A stretch of 64,000 nt of DNA from Boswellia sacra (lineage: Eukaryota > Streptophyta > Magnoliopsida > Sapindales > Burseraceae): the NCBI GenBank assembly GCA_013180625.2, contig SNVD02013083.1, positions 124,001-188,000 on the forward strand, in the 5' to 3' direction. How positions within the stretch are numbered: the stretch's first letter is position 1; each line of letters opens with the position of its first letter. Shown here one piece after another: positions 35,332 through 47,850 of the stretch. The notes under the pieces are model-generated. The model had not been told where the DNA came from. It made no database searches and saw only the letters and a program-made list of their open reading frames with translations. The position numbers and the translations under genes were made by a program.

Positions 35332-36125
35332 GATCTCTTACAATATCTGCAAAACCAACAATATAATTATCTCAATTAGACATCAAATCCAACAAATCCA
35401 TACAAAACCACAAGATTAGAATTAATTGAAAATTTTCTCTTAGACTCCAATAATCTCAATAAGGTTCTCAGAAGATAGAAATTTTACCAAAAAATACGCC
35501 CATGAAAACAAGTCCAATCCACAAAGAAAAACAACTGAAACGTTATAACCTCAATGAAATCTAAGAAATAAACTGATTCTGAAGCCATCGAATCAAGCAT
35601 TCACTGATTCTGAATAACTTTTATTTAAATACATCCTTGGCTTGGTTATTTCCATAGTGTATCTGCACTTTTGCTAACACTGTGATCTTTTCATTAAAAA
35701 AAAAAAAAAAACAAACACAGATAACTGAGAAATCTCTTTATTTCACAATCGACAACGAAGTTCCTCAAATTTATCAGTTAAATAGCAGATTATCACCAAA
35801 ATCCCCAAAATCTTCTTCAAAGAAAATAGAATATTAATCAAACAAATGACATTAAACGAATTTAACATTCATACGCAAAACTAGAAACAATAAGCATTAA
35901 ATAACTTAAAATTGAATATATTATAAAGCATACAAGTAGCATCAATCTCTTAAAAAATGAACAAATAATCGCAAAAAATTAACAAGAATGAACAATTTAA
36001 TTTCACTGACCTTTTTTCTCGATTAATCGCACAAAGTTTGATTGAAGAGAAATCGCCTTTAATTCAATTTAGGTTTGTGAGAGCTTTTTTTCCCTTTTGT
36101 GTTTGTGTTTTAGGGTTTCAGAATT
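35332..36125 (-). promoter_or_regulatory. Agenet/ENT 5' UTR with leader intron and promoter start
   Basis: A leader intron probably spans 36011 (donor GTCAGTG) to about 35352 (acceptor TTTTGCAG). The leader exon lies at about 36012-36120, with the telobox-like AAACCCTAAA (minus strand) near 36110-36120. Confidence 0.5.
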
Positions 36126-38688
36126 GTGAAGAGCAAAATACAAAAAAATATTATTAGCAGTTGAGTTTTTTTTTTTTTAATTTAATTTAAAAAATTTATA
36201 TATAGTTTTTAATACGTGGGATTTAAGTTTAATCTCAACCAAAAATAGGTATGGTGCGTAGTGCGCATCCCTCACTGACGTCAAATTTATTCACTCGCAT
36301 GATGGCGCGTGCCAAGTGTTGCCTTGATTTTTGACGTCATAATTTATCCAAGATAAACACTAGCCATTGTCGAGAGGTCTCCAAAAAATTAAAAAAAAAA
36401 AAACTCAAAAGATCTGTAAAACTTGCAACGATTTCTTCTCATGTTTAACTAATTTAATAAATCTATATTAATATTCTTATCATACAATAACACATTTATT
36501 GTAAGGATATCAATGATAATTCATAAAATTAATTAGATTTTCGTTAAAAAGGCTTCTTTTTTATAGTTAAATTAGTTCTCTTAAATTGCATTATTTTTTT
36601 CCAAAGAATTTTAAGTGGGGAAACATCCGTTAATCCTTCTTGAATAATATTCCCTAAAATTTATCACTTTTTCCCTTCGTATCAATTATCAAACATGACA
36701 GGTGACAAACAACAACAACAACAACAATAATAATAATAGAATTATAAATATGTTCAAACTCTAGTGTTATATGGCATGCCATAAGCATATTGTTGAATAG
36801 AATATCTTAGAATTAAGGTAAAGTATGATATGGAGACTTCTTAAAAGTAATTGGTGCATGTACCAAACTAATAATAAAAAGTGACACATTGTCTAGCACG
36901 CATGAGGCTTTGATTTGGTGTGAACAACTTCATCACAAAATGTGCTTTTAACTTTATCCCAATTCCCAACTAGCAGCATCATGTTTGTGCTTGTTACTGT
37001 CTGTTTCTTCCCTTGTACGCCGTTGTTCGAGTCATACACAGAATTGCCAGCAAAAGCCAAAAGGATACGTGCTGTGAAGCAACGGAGATTCCAAACTTTT
37101 GACATAAAGCTAATGTCTGGAGAATCTCTTCTTTGTAAAACTTACATCCTAGCTTCTGCAACGAGAATTCATGAGTGTTTCACAGTTTCATAAGCCGATA
37201 TGATTCAGATAACATCATATCGCATAACAAATGTCCTGATTCTCCTCCGTGAATGCTATCATCTGAAATCGAAGTTCAAACACATGAATGCTTAAAATAT
37301 GATAAGAGTTTCCAGTGATTCAAAGATGAGACGGACATAATTCTGATGAATGTATCTAGTACAGACTTCTTTCCTGTAATATTACTTGCAACAAAGAGAA
37401 TCTTTGCCATTTTCGTAATACATTTATGGCCTCATATTCATAAATCATGAAGAGCCCTCGCTCCGTTTTCATGTTAACTCTGCATTCTAGTGACAAGGAA
37501 TAGTGGAATACATATTTTACCCCAAAAAAAAACACACCAAGAGTTAAAAAACTTACAACTTCCAAGTGCCAGTTTTGATGTCTACCGTCCATTAAATATA
37601 GAAAACTGCCAAATTACATACCATATGAAGAGCAAAAAAATAAATCAGAATTAATTAACTAAAAACCACATAATGGAGAATTTTTAACACCATGATATCC
37701 CTGCTCAATACATGGCATTACAAAAAACGTAAATTTGAACTAAACTGAGGAGTCGACTCTCTTCTCGTGCTTGAAACTTCGCAGGCTCCTAAGATGCTAT
37801 ATTGTTTTCCACGAAATGTGTTACTTCAAAGAGCAAATAAAATATAGGATATTGTTAACTTTACCAACATAAATCACTGCACCTTATTTCATAATCAGAT
37901 GATATTCACCCATCTTCAATCATCAAATTATCAAATGACATGCCTAAAACCGAACCAAAAGTTAATTGATTAACTTCAACATTTTATTCTGACCATGCAT
38001 AACCGATACAAATGATGACACATTCAAACTTGCTACACTGAAAATGAAAATGTCACATAAAAGTTATCATACACGAAAAATTCAACATTTTGTAAACAGA
38101 AGTTACAGCGGTCTCATGGTCAGACTCCACAAAATCTTTGACAACTCGGCTTTAATGAGTCAAGAGAGAAGGAGAATGAGGAATTCGACCTGGTAGATGA
38201 ATGGGACAAAAAGAAAAGCTCAGAAAGTTTTGAACAAACTCATCAAATGACTTGAGAGAAAAAATACCGTAAAATAGTGAATGGCATGGGGGTTATACCT
38301 TATGAAAGAGATGTCATAGGATAGTTAAGGGATTTGACTCTTTTGAAGCCCCAACAGTATCAAGAAAGCTTCTGCTCTGCCCAGGACATACAAATCATAA
38401 AGTGAGCAAAGAATGAAACTCACTTTAGCTTTTGACTCAACCACTTTATGCAATTTGCGCACATTCTCCCTGGGTTCATTCCCGATCCTCGAGCCCTAGT
38501 GGCCGCTTCAGGGCTTTCAGTGTCACTTGTCCTATGTCTCACCAGCAGCACATCCAACCTGGCATGACCGTCAATGTTTGTTTCCACTGGTTTGCACCAG
38601 ATAAAAGAGATCATGAAGTACTTCACATTTCATAATACCAGAAAAGTTTGGTGGGAATTTAGAACAAAACAATTATCAATATGCTCAT
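36126..38688. other. Spacer between the Agenet/ENT and PPR genes
   Basis: AT-rich, with an (AAC)n/(AAT)n tract near 36710-36740. A minus-strand frame at 36893-37105 (70 codons) has fairly protein-like composition, but I recognise no family and see no splice context, so I do not call it a gene. The last 200 bases or so are likely the PPR 3' UTR. Confidence 0.45.
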
Positions 38689-41238
38689 TCAGCCCATTGA
38701 AGCTCCAGAAAGAGATTTTTCCCCTTTAAATTTTCCATTTACAAGAATATCATAAGTAGTATCATCAGGTACAAGTCCTCTATCAAGCATTTCATCATGC
38801 AATCTAAAAGCTTCTTGCAAATTTCCCTCCTTAAAATGTCCGGCAATCAATGTGTTGTAAATAATAACATTAGGAGTTACATGCTTTCTATTCATCTCTT
38901 CCAAAATTTTGCGTGCATTCTCCAGTTGCCCTTTATTGCAAAGACCATTTACCAGAACACTATATGTCCTTATATCAGGCACAATACCCTTGGAAAGCAT
39001 CTCTGAGTAAAGATCTGAAGCAGTTAGTAATTTACCCTCTTCTAACAATCCAGCAATTAATGTCGTGTATGTTTGCAAATCACAAGGAATCCCCTCATTT
39101 ATCATTTTCTTATGCATGTCAAGTGCTGCTTCCATGTTATTTAAATTCCTGAAGCCATTAATCATACTATTGTATACAACTGCATTAGGGGACAGCCCAA
39201 CTTCAAGAAGTTCCGAGAAAAGCCCAGATGCACTTTCCATGTCTCGTGTTTTGCAAAACCCATCAATGAGAACACTATAAGCAATAATATCCAGTTCAAG
39301 ACCCTTGTTTTTCATCTCACTCTGCATTTTCAGAGCAAGATCAAGGTTTCTGTTTTTGCAAAACCCATAAATCAAGCTGGTGTAAGTGACAACATTTGGG
39401 GATATTCCACTTTCACACATCTCTCTGTAAACTGCAAGTGCAGAATTGATATCACTCTCCTTGACAAACCCATCTATAATACTGTTGTAAGTCAAACACA
39501 TGGGAACAAAACCCTTCTCAACAAAATTCTTCAATTTATCCCAGGCCTCTGATGAGCGAGCAACTCTGCACAAACCATTTATTATTGTGTTGAATGTGTA
39601 GTCTGTCGCAGAAATCTTTACAGCCTCCATTTGGTCTAACAAATCGAGGGCACGTTCAGCATCACCATTTTTAAAGTATCCATCCATCAAAACAGAATAT
39701 GTGATCACATTAGGTTTTAAACCCGTTGCAAGCATCTCCGAAAATATACTGTATGCCATGTCCATATCTTCCGCTTTGCAATGTGCAAGGATCATGTTGT
39801 TGTACGAAACTACACTCGGTACCACACCATTAGACACCATCTTTTTCCACAAACTGGAAGCTTCACTTCCCTTACCCTCCTTACATAGCCATGACAAGAG
39901 ATCATTGTAAGTGAACACATTAGCAATACCACTATCAACTGCCTCATCAAGTAGTTTATATGCCTCTTCCACTGACTGAGATTTCAAGAATGCCCTTATC
40001 AATGAATTCACAATAAAGACATTAGGCCTAATACCCATATTTTTCATTTGAACATAAAACTCATAGGCCTTCTCCACCTTTCCATTTTTACAACAACCTT
40101 CAACCAAAACCGCGAAGGTAACTTTGTTAGGACGGGGGCCATCTTGCTTCATCTTATCAAACAAATCCAAAGCACTATTTAGATCTCCTTGCTTGCAATA
40201 TCCCTTCACCAAACTTGTTGCAACTACCACATTAATTGGCCACCCATAATTCACCATCTCATCCTTAAGCCTCAACGCTTCCATCATATTCCCCCCCCTT
40301 ACACAAGCCCCTATGACATTTTCATATGTTTCCTTAGAAGGAACCCACTCCCTGTCTTTCATTTCCCTCAACAACCCAATGGCCATTCTCGAATTGGGTT
40401 TCTTACTGAGTGCCTCAATAACAATACTATAAGCCACCGAATCAAATTCTATCCCTCTACCCTTTGCGTCTCTAAAGTACTCTTCCGCTCCATCGGGATT
40501 CCCTTCTCTTAGACAAGCACACATCAATACACTAACTGTTACTCGATCGCCACTCACACCTCTCGAAACCATCTTATTATACAATTCCTTTCCTTCCTGG
40601 ATCAAATTCCTCTTGACCAATGCGGTCAAAAGAACATTGATCGATTCAATCCGAGGAATAATATCGAGCTCCATCATGGCATGACAACACTCTAAAGCGT
40701 CATTTACTCTATTAGCTCTAACATAACTATTCAACAAGTCAGTAAAAACCCACGAATACAAATCAAAGCCAAACCTTTTTGCACACTCGACCAAGTGATC
40801 GACAAGAACAGTCGACGTGGTACCCGAATACCCTGAAACATATTGATTAAGCAAATTACGAGCAAACCAACGGCCCCGGATGTGATGTGTCAAAATGTGA
40901 AGCAAAACACAGAATGAATCGACGCCTTTGACAAAGCCCCGCGCCCGTTCAACCCGATTAAAGTACCTGAAAGCCAAAATGGGATCGTGTTTATAGCTTA
41001 GAAGAGTGTTTATCACATTGGTTTGTGTTAAATCCGAGGTGGGTAAGGAAGGACGATCGTGTTTGGATTCAATTATCTCCTCGGGAAAATCGGTGTTTGT
41101 ATCGTGATTCTGAGATAATGGAGATTCTGATGAGTTTGGTATGTTGCGAAAATGCGTCTCAGAGCAAAGAGATTTAGGGCTAACGAAAGAGCGGGGAAGA
41201 AAGGGAGTTATTGGTGAAGAAGTTAGTGAAGATCTCAT
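38689..41238 (-). CDS. P-class pentatricopeptide repeat protein, 849 residues
   Basis: Intronless, ATG at 41236-41238. Residues 1 to about 75 are Ser/Thr-rich with few acidic residues at the very start, fitting a mitochondrial or plastid transit peptide. From about residue 162 to 835 there are roughly nineteen 35-residue PPR motifs, e.g. VTYTSLIYGFCKNRNLDLAL and IIYNTLIAGHFKEGNLQEAF. There is no E, E+ or DYW extension, so it is P class: such proteins bind organellar RNA base by base and help its stability, splicing or translation. The layout and length resemble Arabidopsis At3g54980. The closest homologue needs a search. A telobox-like AAACCCTA lies upstream at about 41280. The frame is intact. 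Confidence 0.93.
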   Translation of the reverse strand: MRSSLTSSPITPFLPRSFVSPKSLCSETHFRNIPNSSESPLSQNHDTNTDFPEEIIESKHDRPSLPTSDLTQTNVINTLLSYKHDPILAFRYFNRVERARGFVKGVDSFCVLLHILTHHIRGRWFARNLLNQYVSGYSGTTSTVLVDHLVECAKRFGFDLYSWVFTDLLNSYVRANRVNDALECCHAMMELDIIPRIESINVLLTALVKRNLIQEGKELYNKMVSRGVSGDRVTVSVLMCACLREGNPDGAEEYFRDAKGRGIEFDSVAYSIVIEALSKKPNSRMAIGLLREMKDREWVPSKETYENVIGACVRGGNMMEALRLKDEMVNYGWPINVVVATSLVKGYCKQGDLNSALDLFDKMKQDGPRPNKVTFAVLVEGCCKNGKVEKAYEFYVQMKNMGIRPNVFIVNSLIRAFLKSQSVEEAYKLLDEAVDSGIANVFTYNDLLSWLCKEGKGSEASSLWKKMVSNGVVPSVVSYNNMILAHCKAEDMDMAYSIFSEMLATGLKPNVITYSVLMDGYFKNGDAERALDLLDQMEAVKISATDYTFNTIINGLCRVARSSEAWDKLKNFVEKGFVPMCLTYNSIIDGFVKESDINSALAVYREMCESGISPNVVTYTSLIYGFCKNRNLDLALKMQSEMKNKGLELDIIAYSVLIDGFCKTRDMESASGLFSELLEVGLSPNAVVYNSMINGFRNLNNMEAALDMHKKMINEGIPCDLQTYTTLIAGLLEEGKLLTASDLYSEMLSKGIVPDIRTYSVLVNGLCNKGQLENARKILEEMNRKHVTPNVIIYNTLIAGHFKEGNLQEAFRLHDEMLDRGLVPDDTTYDILVNGKFKGEKSLSGASMG

Positions 41239-42938
41239 TGTTTCTGGTATTTCTTTTTTATTTTTATTTTTTTCAGACTAAACCCTACTAGTACCACTCA
41301 AAACCCTCCTGTTTAGAAATTTTCAGGAGGATGAACATGGGTGACTTGGGCTGGGCTCGGGTAGACTCTGGTTCTAATTTTTCTTATGCGTTTTGTTATA
41401 TACACCCCAATAAACTCCAAGTACATCATGGGAAAATAGACAGATGTGAGAAATGGAAAGTCTAGTGTGGTCTAGTGAGAAATTAAACTGGCCTCCTACT
41501 ATTTCATGAATACTTGAAGTTTGACGAGGGTGTCTCGAATATCAATTACGTTCAATGACCCATTTCGATGATAGTTCAATGACTATATACATGGGTTTTA
41601 ATGGTTAGACCCATTTTTTACTGTTTGACAGACTAATTCGACGAGTTTTCGTTCGATCGTCAAACTGTCCAATTGCGTTTTCAACCTTCAGCAATCCATC
41701 ATTAAAATTTTAACAAAATCATCAATCATCATTAATCGTACCTATTTGCAATACCAAAATCCCTAAATTACAACACATAAATCCTTAAATCCTATTTTTT
41801 TCTCAAATTTTTTTTCTCCCTCTAGGTAAATCGGACAAGCCACTGTGATATTGATCATGTATTTTAATGTCTCAAAATACTTTAAAGTACAAAACAATTT
41901 CAAATAGCATCCTTTATGCACTTATCTGATCATTTATGCCTCCAAAACCGTTATGTTTACTTTTCATTTCTATATTGCAAACCATCCAATGCCCCTTCGT
42001 TTCTCGTTTCCTCTTCCTCTCTATTCTGTTACCTCAATCTTCAATCTTCTCTTAATCTTCAATACCCTGAATGTGAGTCCAAATCAAAGAGAAGGAAAAA
42101 GAGTTAACGGAGTTTGAAGAGTTTAATTTTGTTTGAAATGAATTAACGGCATTGCGGTAAATTCAATGCTTGGAGTCTACCTTTAAAAAGGCACCCATTT
42201 TGGGAGCCAGATGTGTAACCAAGTCTAGTATACTTCACCCACCACAACTTTTTTCATGAGTGCTTAAACGCAATAAACAAAAGCAGTCTTCATCGAGGCT
42301 AGGAGATTGACTCGAGAGAAATGAAGGATCTGGAGGTCCTGATCCGAGGCCTGTCCACACAACCAGATTGGTAAATTATAATACCCCCTTTCAGTGATGA
42401 GAGACAATACAATCACAGTAAAACGTGTGATTGGTTTGAAGATCCATTATGTTAGTGAACAAATGATTAAGTTTGTTGCTTAGTTGCCCAATAACTCTAT
42501 GTTGATATCATTAATATGGTCTGCGTCCCTAAATCAGGAAAAAAAAAAACTAAAATCAGTACTGAAATTAACATGCTGCTCATCAAGATCACTATTAAAC
42601 ATTGAATATTAAACTTATTAGACAATTAAATAAAATATTGAATCAACTAAAAATCAAATTTGAAAAAAGATGGTATTATTCTTCTATATTATGAATCAAT
42701 CATATCAAAACTAATAAAAAAAAAGCTTATTGTCATTTCAAACGGGTCGTATAATTACAGTAGTGATATAAAATCATTGTTATGTTTTATACTTATCATA
42801 TTGATATAGTTATGTAAAATTATTGTTAATATAAATTATGTTTTATATTTATTATGTTGCTATAGTTCTGTATTAAGCTTATAATATACTTTTTATGTTA
42901 TATTTTATTTATTAAAAATTATACTATTTTAATTATAT
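41239..42938. other. Spacer upstream of the PPR gene
   Basis: The first 50-100 bases are the PPR leader. The rest is AT-rich with no supported gene. Confidence 0.5.
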
Positions 42939-42946
42939 GACCGACC

Positions 42947-43472
42947 TAGGCTTAAGCATTTGCCCCGGTCCCACCACTGACCCGGCCAGACCCATTCCAA
43001 AGGGGCGGGTCCAAATCACTGTAAGGGACGAGTACGGGGCTGCATAGAGTCTGTCCCGTCTGGGGCAGGTCCGGGATCGGGTCTTGCATCGAGACCAGTT
43101 TGACCCGTCCCGCCCCGCACTGTTAAGGGTATAAATATAAAAAACTAAAATATAAGAACTTTTATGTAATTTAAGGGGGTCATTTTGTTAATTTTTAAGT
43201 CCATCATATTCCATGTTGTATGAAGTTATGGAATATGAGTAGACTTAAAAGACGTATTACAGGGATGAGATTGAAAAATATAAATATTACAGAGGTATAA
43301 AAGAAAATTTGCGGGGCAGGGCGAGTATGGGTCTATCTAATTTTTTTTGCCTCGCCCCGCCCCGCCCCGCAACCGGGCAATGGGGCGGGACGGGACAAAA
43401 AATAATGTGACGGGACGGGACTGGATTCTTGCTGCCTCGTACCCGCCCCGCCCCACCCCGGTTCCAAGCCTA
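42947..43472. mobile_element. GC-rich hAT-like MITE, 526 bp
   Basis: It is bounded by GACCGACC on both sides (42939-42946 and 43473-43480), an exact 8-bp target duplication as hAT elements make. The termini are TAGGCTT and AAGCCTA. Both ends are rich in CCCCGCCCCG/GGGGCGGG, which can pair across the element, while the middle is AT-rich. No coding capacity. It needs a transposase from elsewhere. Confidence 0.8.
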
Positions 43473-43480
43473 GACCGACC

Positions 43481-44037
43481 TGAGATAAAAAGCGTTAATT
43501 ATATAACTTGAGGGAAAAAGAGATGTCGGAAAGGTTACGATAGCAAAAGTCATTGCTCATTGCTTTAAGGACCAAAATTAGACGAGCAGAAAATAAGAGC
43601 TTCGGCTTCAGCTCATCGTGATAGAGATGAAAAAGAAAAAAAAGAAATTTTTGTTATTTATGGTCTAATTAGAGAGTCTCCTAGATAAATTTTCTCAAAT
43701 AACGAAAGAATAAAATGGAATTGGCATATACCAGTTCAACATGCCGTAAAGATTTGGCACCACTACAGGTAATGATACGTTATGATGCACTACATTTTTC
43801 TAACAGAATCCTCTTGTCTATATCTAACAAATAATCTGTTTATAAAATTGATATACAACAAGTGGGCGAATTCTTGAAAAAACCCAGAATCCCACAGGGA
43901 AATCTCCTGATTTGACCTACCTCAACACCTAATCAGTTGAGACATTTACAAGATATTTGGACACATCAACCAATTAATAATCTGTAAGCATCTTTACGGT
44001 AAAAAGCATTTGTTGAAAGGGGCCCTTGATTGAAAAA
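43481..44037. other. Spacer 3' of DNMT2
   Basis: AT-rich. The right end is probably the DNMT2 3' UTR. Nothing else is seen. Confidence 0.5.
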
Positions 44038-45065
44038 TCATGATGGCTGAGCAAACAGATACTGGAGTAAGGGAGCAACCACTGCTATACTTAAGCTGTT
44101 CCCGAGCAATGCATAACTGCAATGAAAATATCAACTTGATCAAACTAGTTATAAGACGACTTGTTAACAGGTGTAAGTTGCTGCAGCAATATCCATTTAT
44201 CTGTCATGATAAAACAATAGCATTACCGTTGTCTAAGGCTTATGTGTTGTGGAAACTGAAAATCTTCCGGGAAAGAATGCAAATTAGCAACCTAATTATC
44301 AAAACAACACCACCTTATGAAGTTATAAATTAATAACTACAAAAAACCAAAGGGTAGAGCACAAGATAAGAGCAAAATCTACATACCTCTCTGGGAGTAA
44401 AATATCTAAGGCGTTGCTCCTTCAGTGAAGATGTTTTTCCTTTATTCTTTGGCTACATGTCAAATAAATTTTAACTGTAAAGGCTGATGCAAGTTGCTTT
44501 TACAAAGTATTGACTCTCTAAGACAAACTACATCAAAGAAGATATTACATAAATAAGAACAGTGTTTGAAGGACGATTATCGCATCAGATATAACACCAG
44601 AAATTGAACAAAAAGTCAACAGCCCAAGTTAAAGTTTTGAAACCTGAGCTAAGTTTCAATCAAATTAGTTTGCCTGGACATAAACGCCAAGCAGCAACAA
44701 TGTCAGTAGATTTGGATCGTATGAAATGTTGGCATCTGACCCTAAAAGCAAGCATTTTACAGAGTCTACTAAAATTATTATATGTGCATCAGAATGCATC
44801 AAACAATATGAAGTAATTTAGATTGATGCTCAAATATAAAACTATATCATCCAGTAAGCTTAACTCATTGTCTATCCCAACATAAGAACACAACTCCACA
44901 AATCATTGCATGTTTGAAATGAAATCCTACCTGGACAGTCGCCAAAAGGGAGCCAGTACCTTTGACATACCGGTAGTAGCTCTTTGTAAAACAACAGCAC
45001 CTTTTTGAGTCTGGATAAACAATGTCTATACTCTATTAAGGATTTCTGGGGAGAGAAAGGGAACA

Positions 45066-45104
<39 letters not shown>

Positions 45105-47723
45105 CAAAAGATCCCACTGACGAGAATACATATGGAATGATATCAAGAGTTAGAAGAATAGAATATAAGGATACCCATTGCACTACCCCATCTCTCAATC
45201 AAGCTTAAGGGAACAAGATATTGGTCCAAAGAGTTGGAACCATTTACTTCGCTGACTTCCTCTGAAGCTCTAAAATCATCTATACCAACACTGTCACTCA
45301 CTTCTGTATTTACCTGGTAGCTTAGGTTATTGAATTCAAGAAACCTCTCCACTGGGTCACAAGACTGGAGCAACTTATCCAAGCTCTCTTCAGGTTGATC
45401 ATGTTGGGAAATCACAGTAATATCATCATGCACAAATAATGGGCTTGGAGACCACGTGAGCCGGTTATTAAAGAGGTGGCACCTAAAGGATAAAGGTTTT
45501 CTTTTTGCCTGAATGGTGAACAAATTCAAGTTAGTTTAGGGTCTAATATCTAAAAATCTTTTCACATAAATTACGTAACAAACAAACACCATCAGCACGT
45601 ATATAATTATAATTAAGGAATCATGATATTCTATCCCAATTATATTAAGAACAGAATCTTCCAAGTGACTTCTACGGAAGATAAGAATTCAAAACCCCAG
45701 CTAAGGCCATCCCCCATAAAACGACTGTCACAATGTAAACATGTGATAGGCCTCCTGATGTAAGACCACTTAGATTAAAATTAGGAATAAAATTACGGAT
45801 TTAAATTTGATTTTAGGGATTTTAATAAATTAGGAATTTTGACTTCCTAAGTTGGGAGTAATCCTAATTTGAGTTATTTTCCTAATTAATAGTTTCCTAT
45901 TTGATTTATGATTTATTTTTGGTACTTTCTAATTAAATTAGGATTGGAATTCTATTTCCTAATGGGATTTTATTTCCTAGTAAGACTATATTTTAAGGTC
46001 CTATAAATAGGAGCATTTAGTTATATTATTTTTCAGATTTGGTTGTTATTGGTTTTTTGATCTTTTAGGAAAAAGATTGTTTTCTTCCTCAATTTCACTC
46101 TATTTCTTCTTCCATTTCTTCTATTATTTCTCCCATTTCCTCTGTCTACATCTCCCTCACTTTCTTTTAGCTTAAGGAACCCCGTTCCACATCACCTCCA
46201 ATACGATCCACCTATTCTAGATGCCACCAGCATGTTAACGAGTGAAGGGCAGAATTGTGAATTGGGTTGGTTAGAAGGGAAATATTGTTATCTCTTTTCA
46301 TTTTCTGTTATGTTGTGGTGCTGGGAAGTTAGTTACAGCTTTCTAAGGAAAAAGGGAAGTTATTTAGAGAATATAGGGGAAGGAGAGAGGGAGGGAAAAG
46401 GGGGATTATCTTTTGAGTATTTTTGTGAGAATTGTTTCTATAGGGAGAGCTGGCAGGACTCTCGAATTTCCTGCTAAATGTCCAAATAAAGACTTAATTT
46501 CACCTTCAACTTTCTCTGCTAATTGTCTCTAATCCATTTTAATTCTAAACTTTGCTAAAGCTTCGGTGAGAGTGCTTATGAGTGAAACCAGAACTTATCA
46601 ACATGATTGAGTTCATCCTTCACAAATCTAGCAGAAAGGAAATATCTGATATAGTTCTAATTATAAGATTAATCTCCACCCGAAAAGTACAACATAGGCA
46701 AGAATCATCACACAGGAATTTCAGTTAATTTGAAGTAGATAATGACAAGGAACAGCCAAAAATCAAAGAAAAAAAGAAAAAATAAAGAAACATAAACACT
46801 TGAGCATACATTTTCCCAAAGGGGCAAGGAGCTACCAGACAAAAATAACGTGGCCTGGAATATGGAACACCGAACTGCAACGGGCTCAATATAAATTCCT
46901 GTGTAACATAAGCAGACTTGCCCAATACCTCAATCATTTCCGCATGTGTATCTGAGGTCTGTAAGAAACAAAAGAGAGAAGTAATAAGCTAAGCGTTTCC
47001 TAAATAAAATATGGATTATATTGAGCTGCTAGTTTCGTGTACAGACCTCAAACCCAACAACATTTTCCACAAATAACATAAGAGGAGGTTGAGAAGTATG
47101 CGGTATAAGTTGAAGAATTTTGAGGAATGAAAATGCCCGAGCATCACCCGATTGCTTTTGGAGTCCTGATCAGGAGACGATATTGATAATGATATTCAAT
47201 CAATAACGAAACAGGAGGAAGAAAGAACATGAAGAGATGCGACATTTCACCTTGTCGAGTATAGGGTTGGCAAGGCGGGGAAAGAAGCCATGCATGGGCC
47301 GCATAGCTGTCAAGCTCAGCAGCAGTCAGGCTCTGAATATTACCCTGTACAGATAAATTTCGCAAAACTTTTGAAGTTGAAATGAAAAACATCGAGCTCA
47401 AAATTTTAATCTGAAAATGGATATGCCCAGTTACAAGTTAAACGAACCTGATGAGGACGGTGACCGAAATTGTGCTCATACACGTCATTGGCTTTGTCGT
47501 TGATGTCAAATGCTTCCACAATTTTTGCCTTCACGCCAGCTTTCAATAAAGAATACCTCTACATACACACACATGACATGCACGAGTTGAGTTTTAAAAA
47601 TTGATGCAGCAGAGAAATTAGAATTAGGGTTTAGAGAGTGGGTACAATGCCACCGATTCCACTGTAGAATTCAAGAACTCGCCATGGTTCCACACCGTCT
47701 CCGTCCAAAAAATCCTTCTCCAT
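44038..47723 (-). CDS. DNMT2: DNMT2-type tRNA (cytosine-5) methyltransferase, ten exons
   Basis: DNMT2/TRDMT1 enzymes have the fold of DNA C5 methyltransferases but methylate cytosine 38 in the anticodon loop of tRNA-Asp. Exons on the minus strand: 47723-47646, 47558-47448, 47344-47251, 47165-47047, 46958-46836, 45508-45175, 45025-44931, 44452-44387, 44291-44227 and 44116-44038. All junctions are in phase, giving 387 residues. Motifs: EFYSGIGGI (SAM site), [11 protein letters not shown] with the catalytic Cys, [50 protein letters not shown] and [20 protein letters not shown]. Intron 5 (45509-46835) is unusually long and holds LTR-like sequence. No damage is seen. Confidence 0.93.
45074..45101. 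repeat. (GA)n microsatellite in DNMT2 intron 6
   Basis: Fourteen uninterrupted GA units, between exons ending at 45175 and starting at 45025. Confidence 0.95.
45755..46605 (+). mobile_element. Possible LTR remnant in DNMT2 intron 5
   Basis: TGATGTAAGACC is followed by AT-rich sequence, then CTATAAATAGGAG near 46000 (TATA-like), a pyrimidine-rich leader and an AATAAAG signal near 46485. This is the layout of a plant LTR promoter. I could not define matching target duplications, so the borders and even the class are tentative. Confidence 0.3.
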
Positions 47724-47850
47724 TCAATCTAAAACGTCTTCTTCACCCTTCACCTGTTGTGCTCGGGCATTAGTAGGGTTTAAGATTCTCAATAGTGAAA
47801 ACACAAAGCCACTCTTCGAAACGGCGTCGTTTCAGCCGTTTAAAACGCAA
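47724..47850 (-). promoter_or_regulatory. DNMT2 promoter-proximal region
   Basis: It contains a telobox-like AAACCCTA (minus strand) near 47780 and the near-palindrome GAAACGGCGTCGTTTC at 47818-47833, a motif often seen near plant housekeeping promoters. Confidence 0.45.

Noticed and set aside
36893..37105. 70-codon minus-strand frame
   Set aside because: Composition is protein-like but no family, splice or expression support.
44872..45208. Frames through the (GA)n tract
   Set aside because: They are low-complexity readings of DNMT2 intron 6 and exon 7 in wrong frames.
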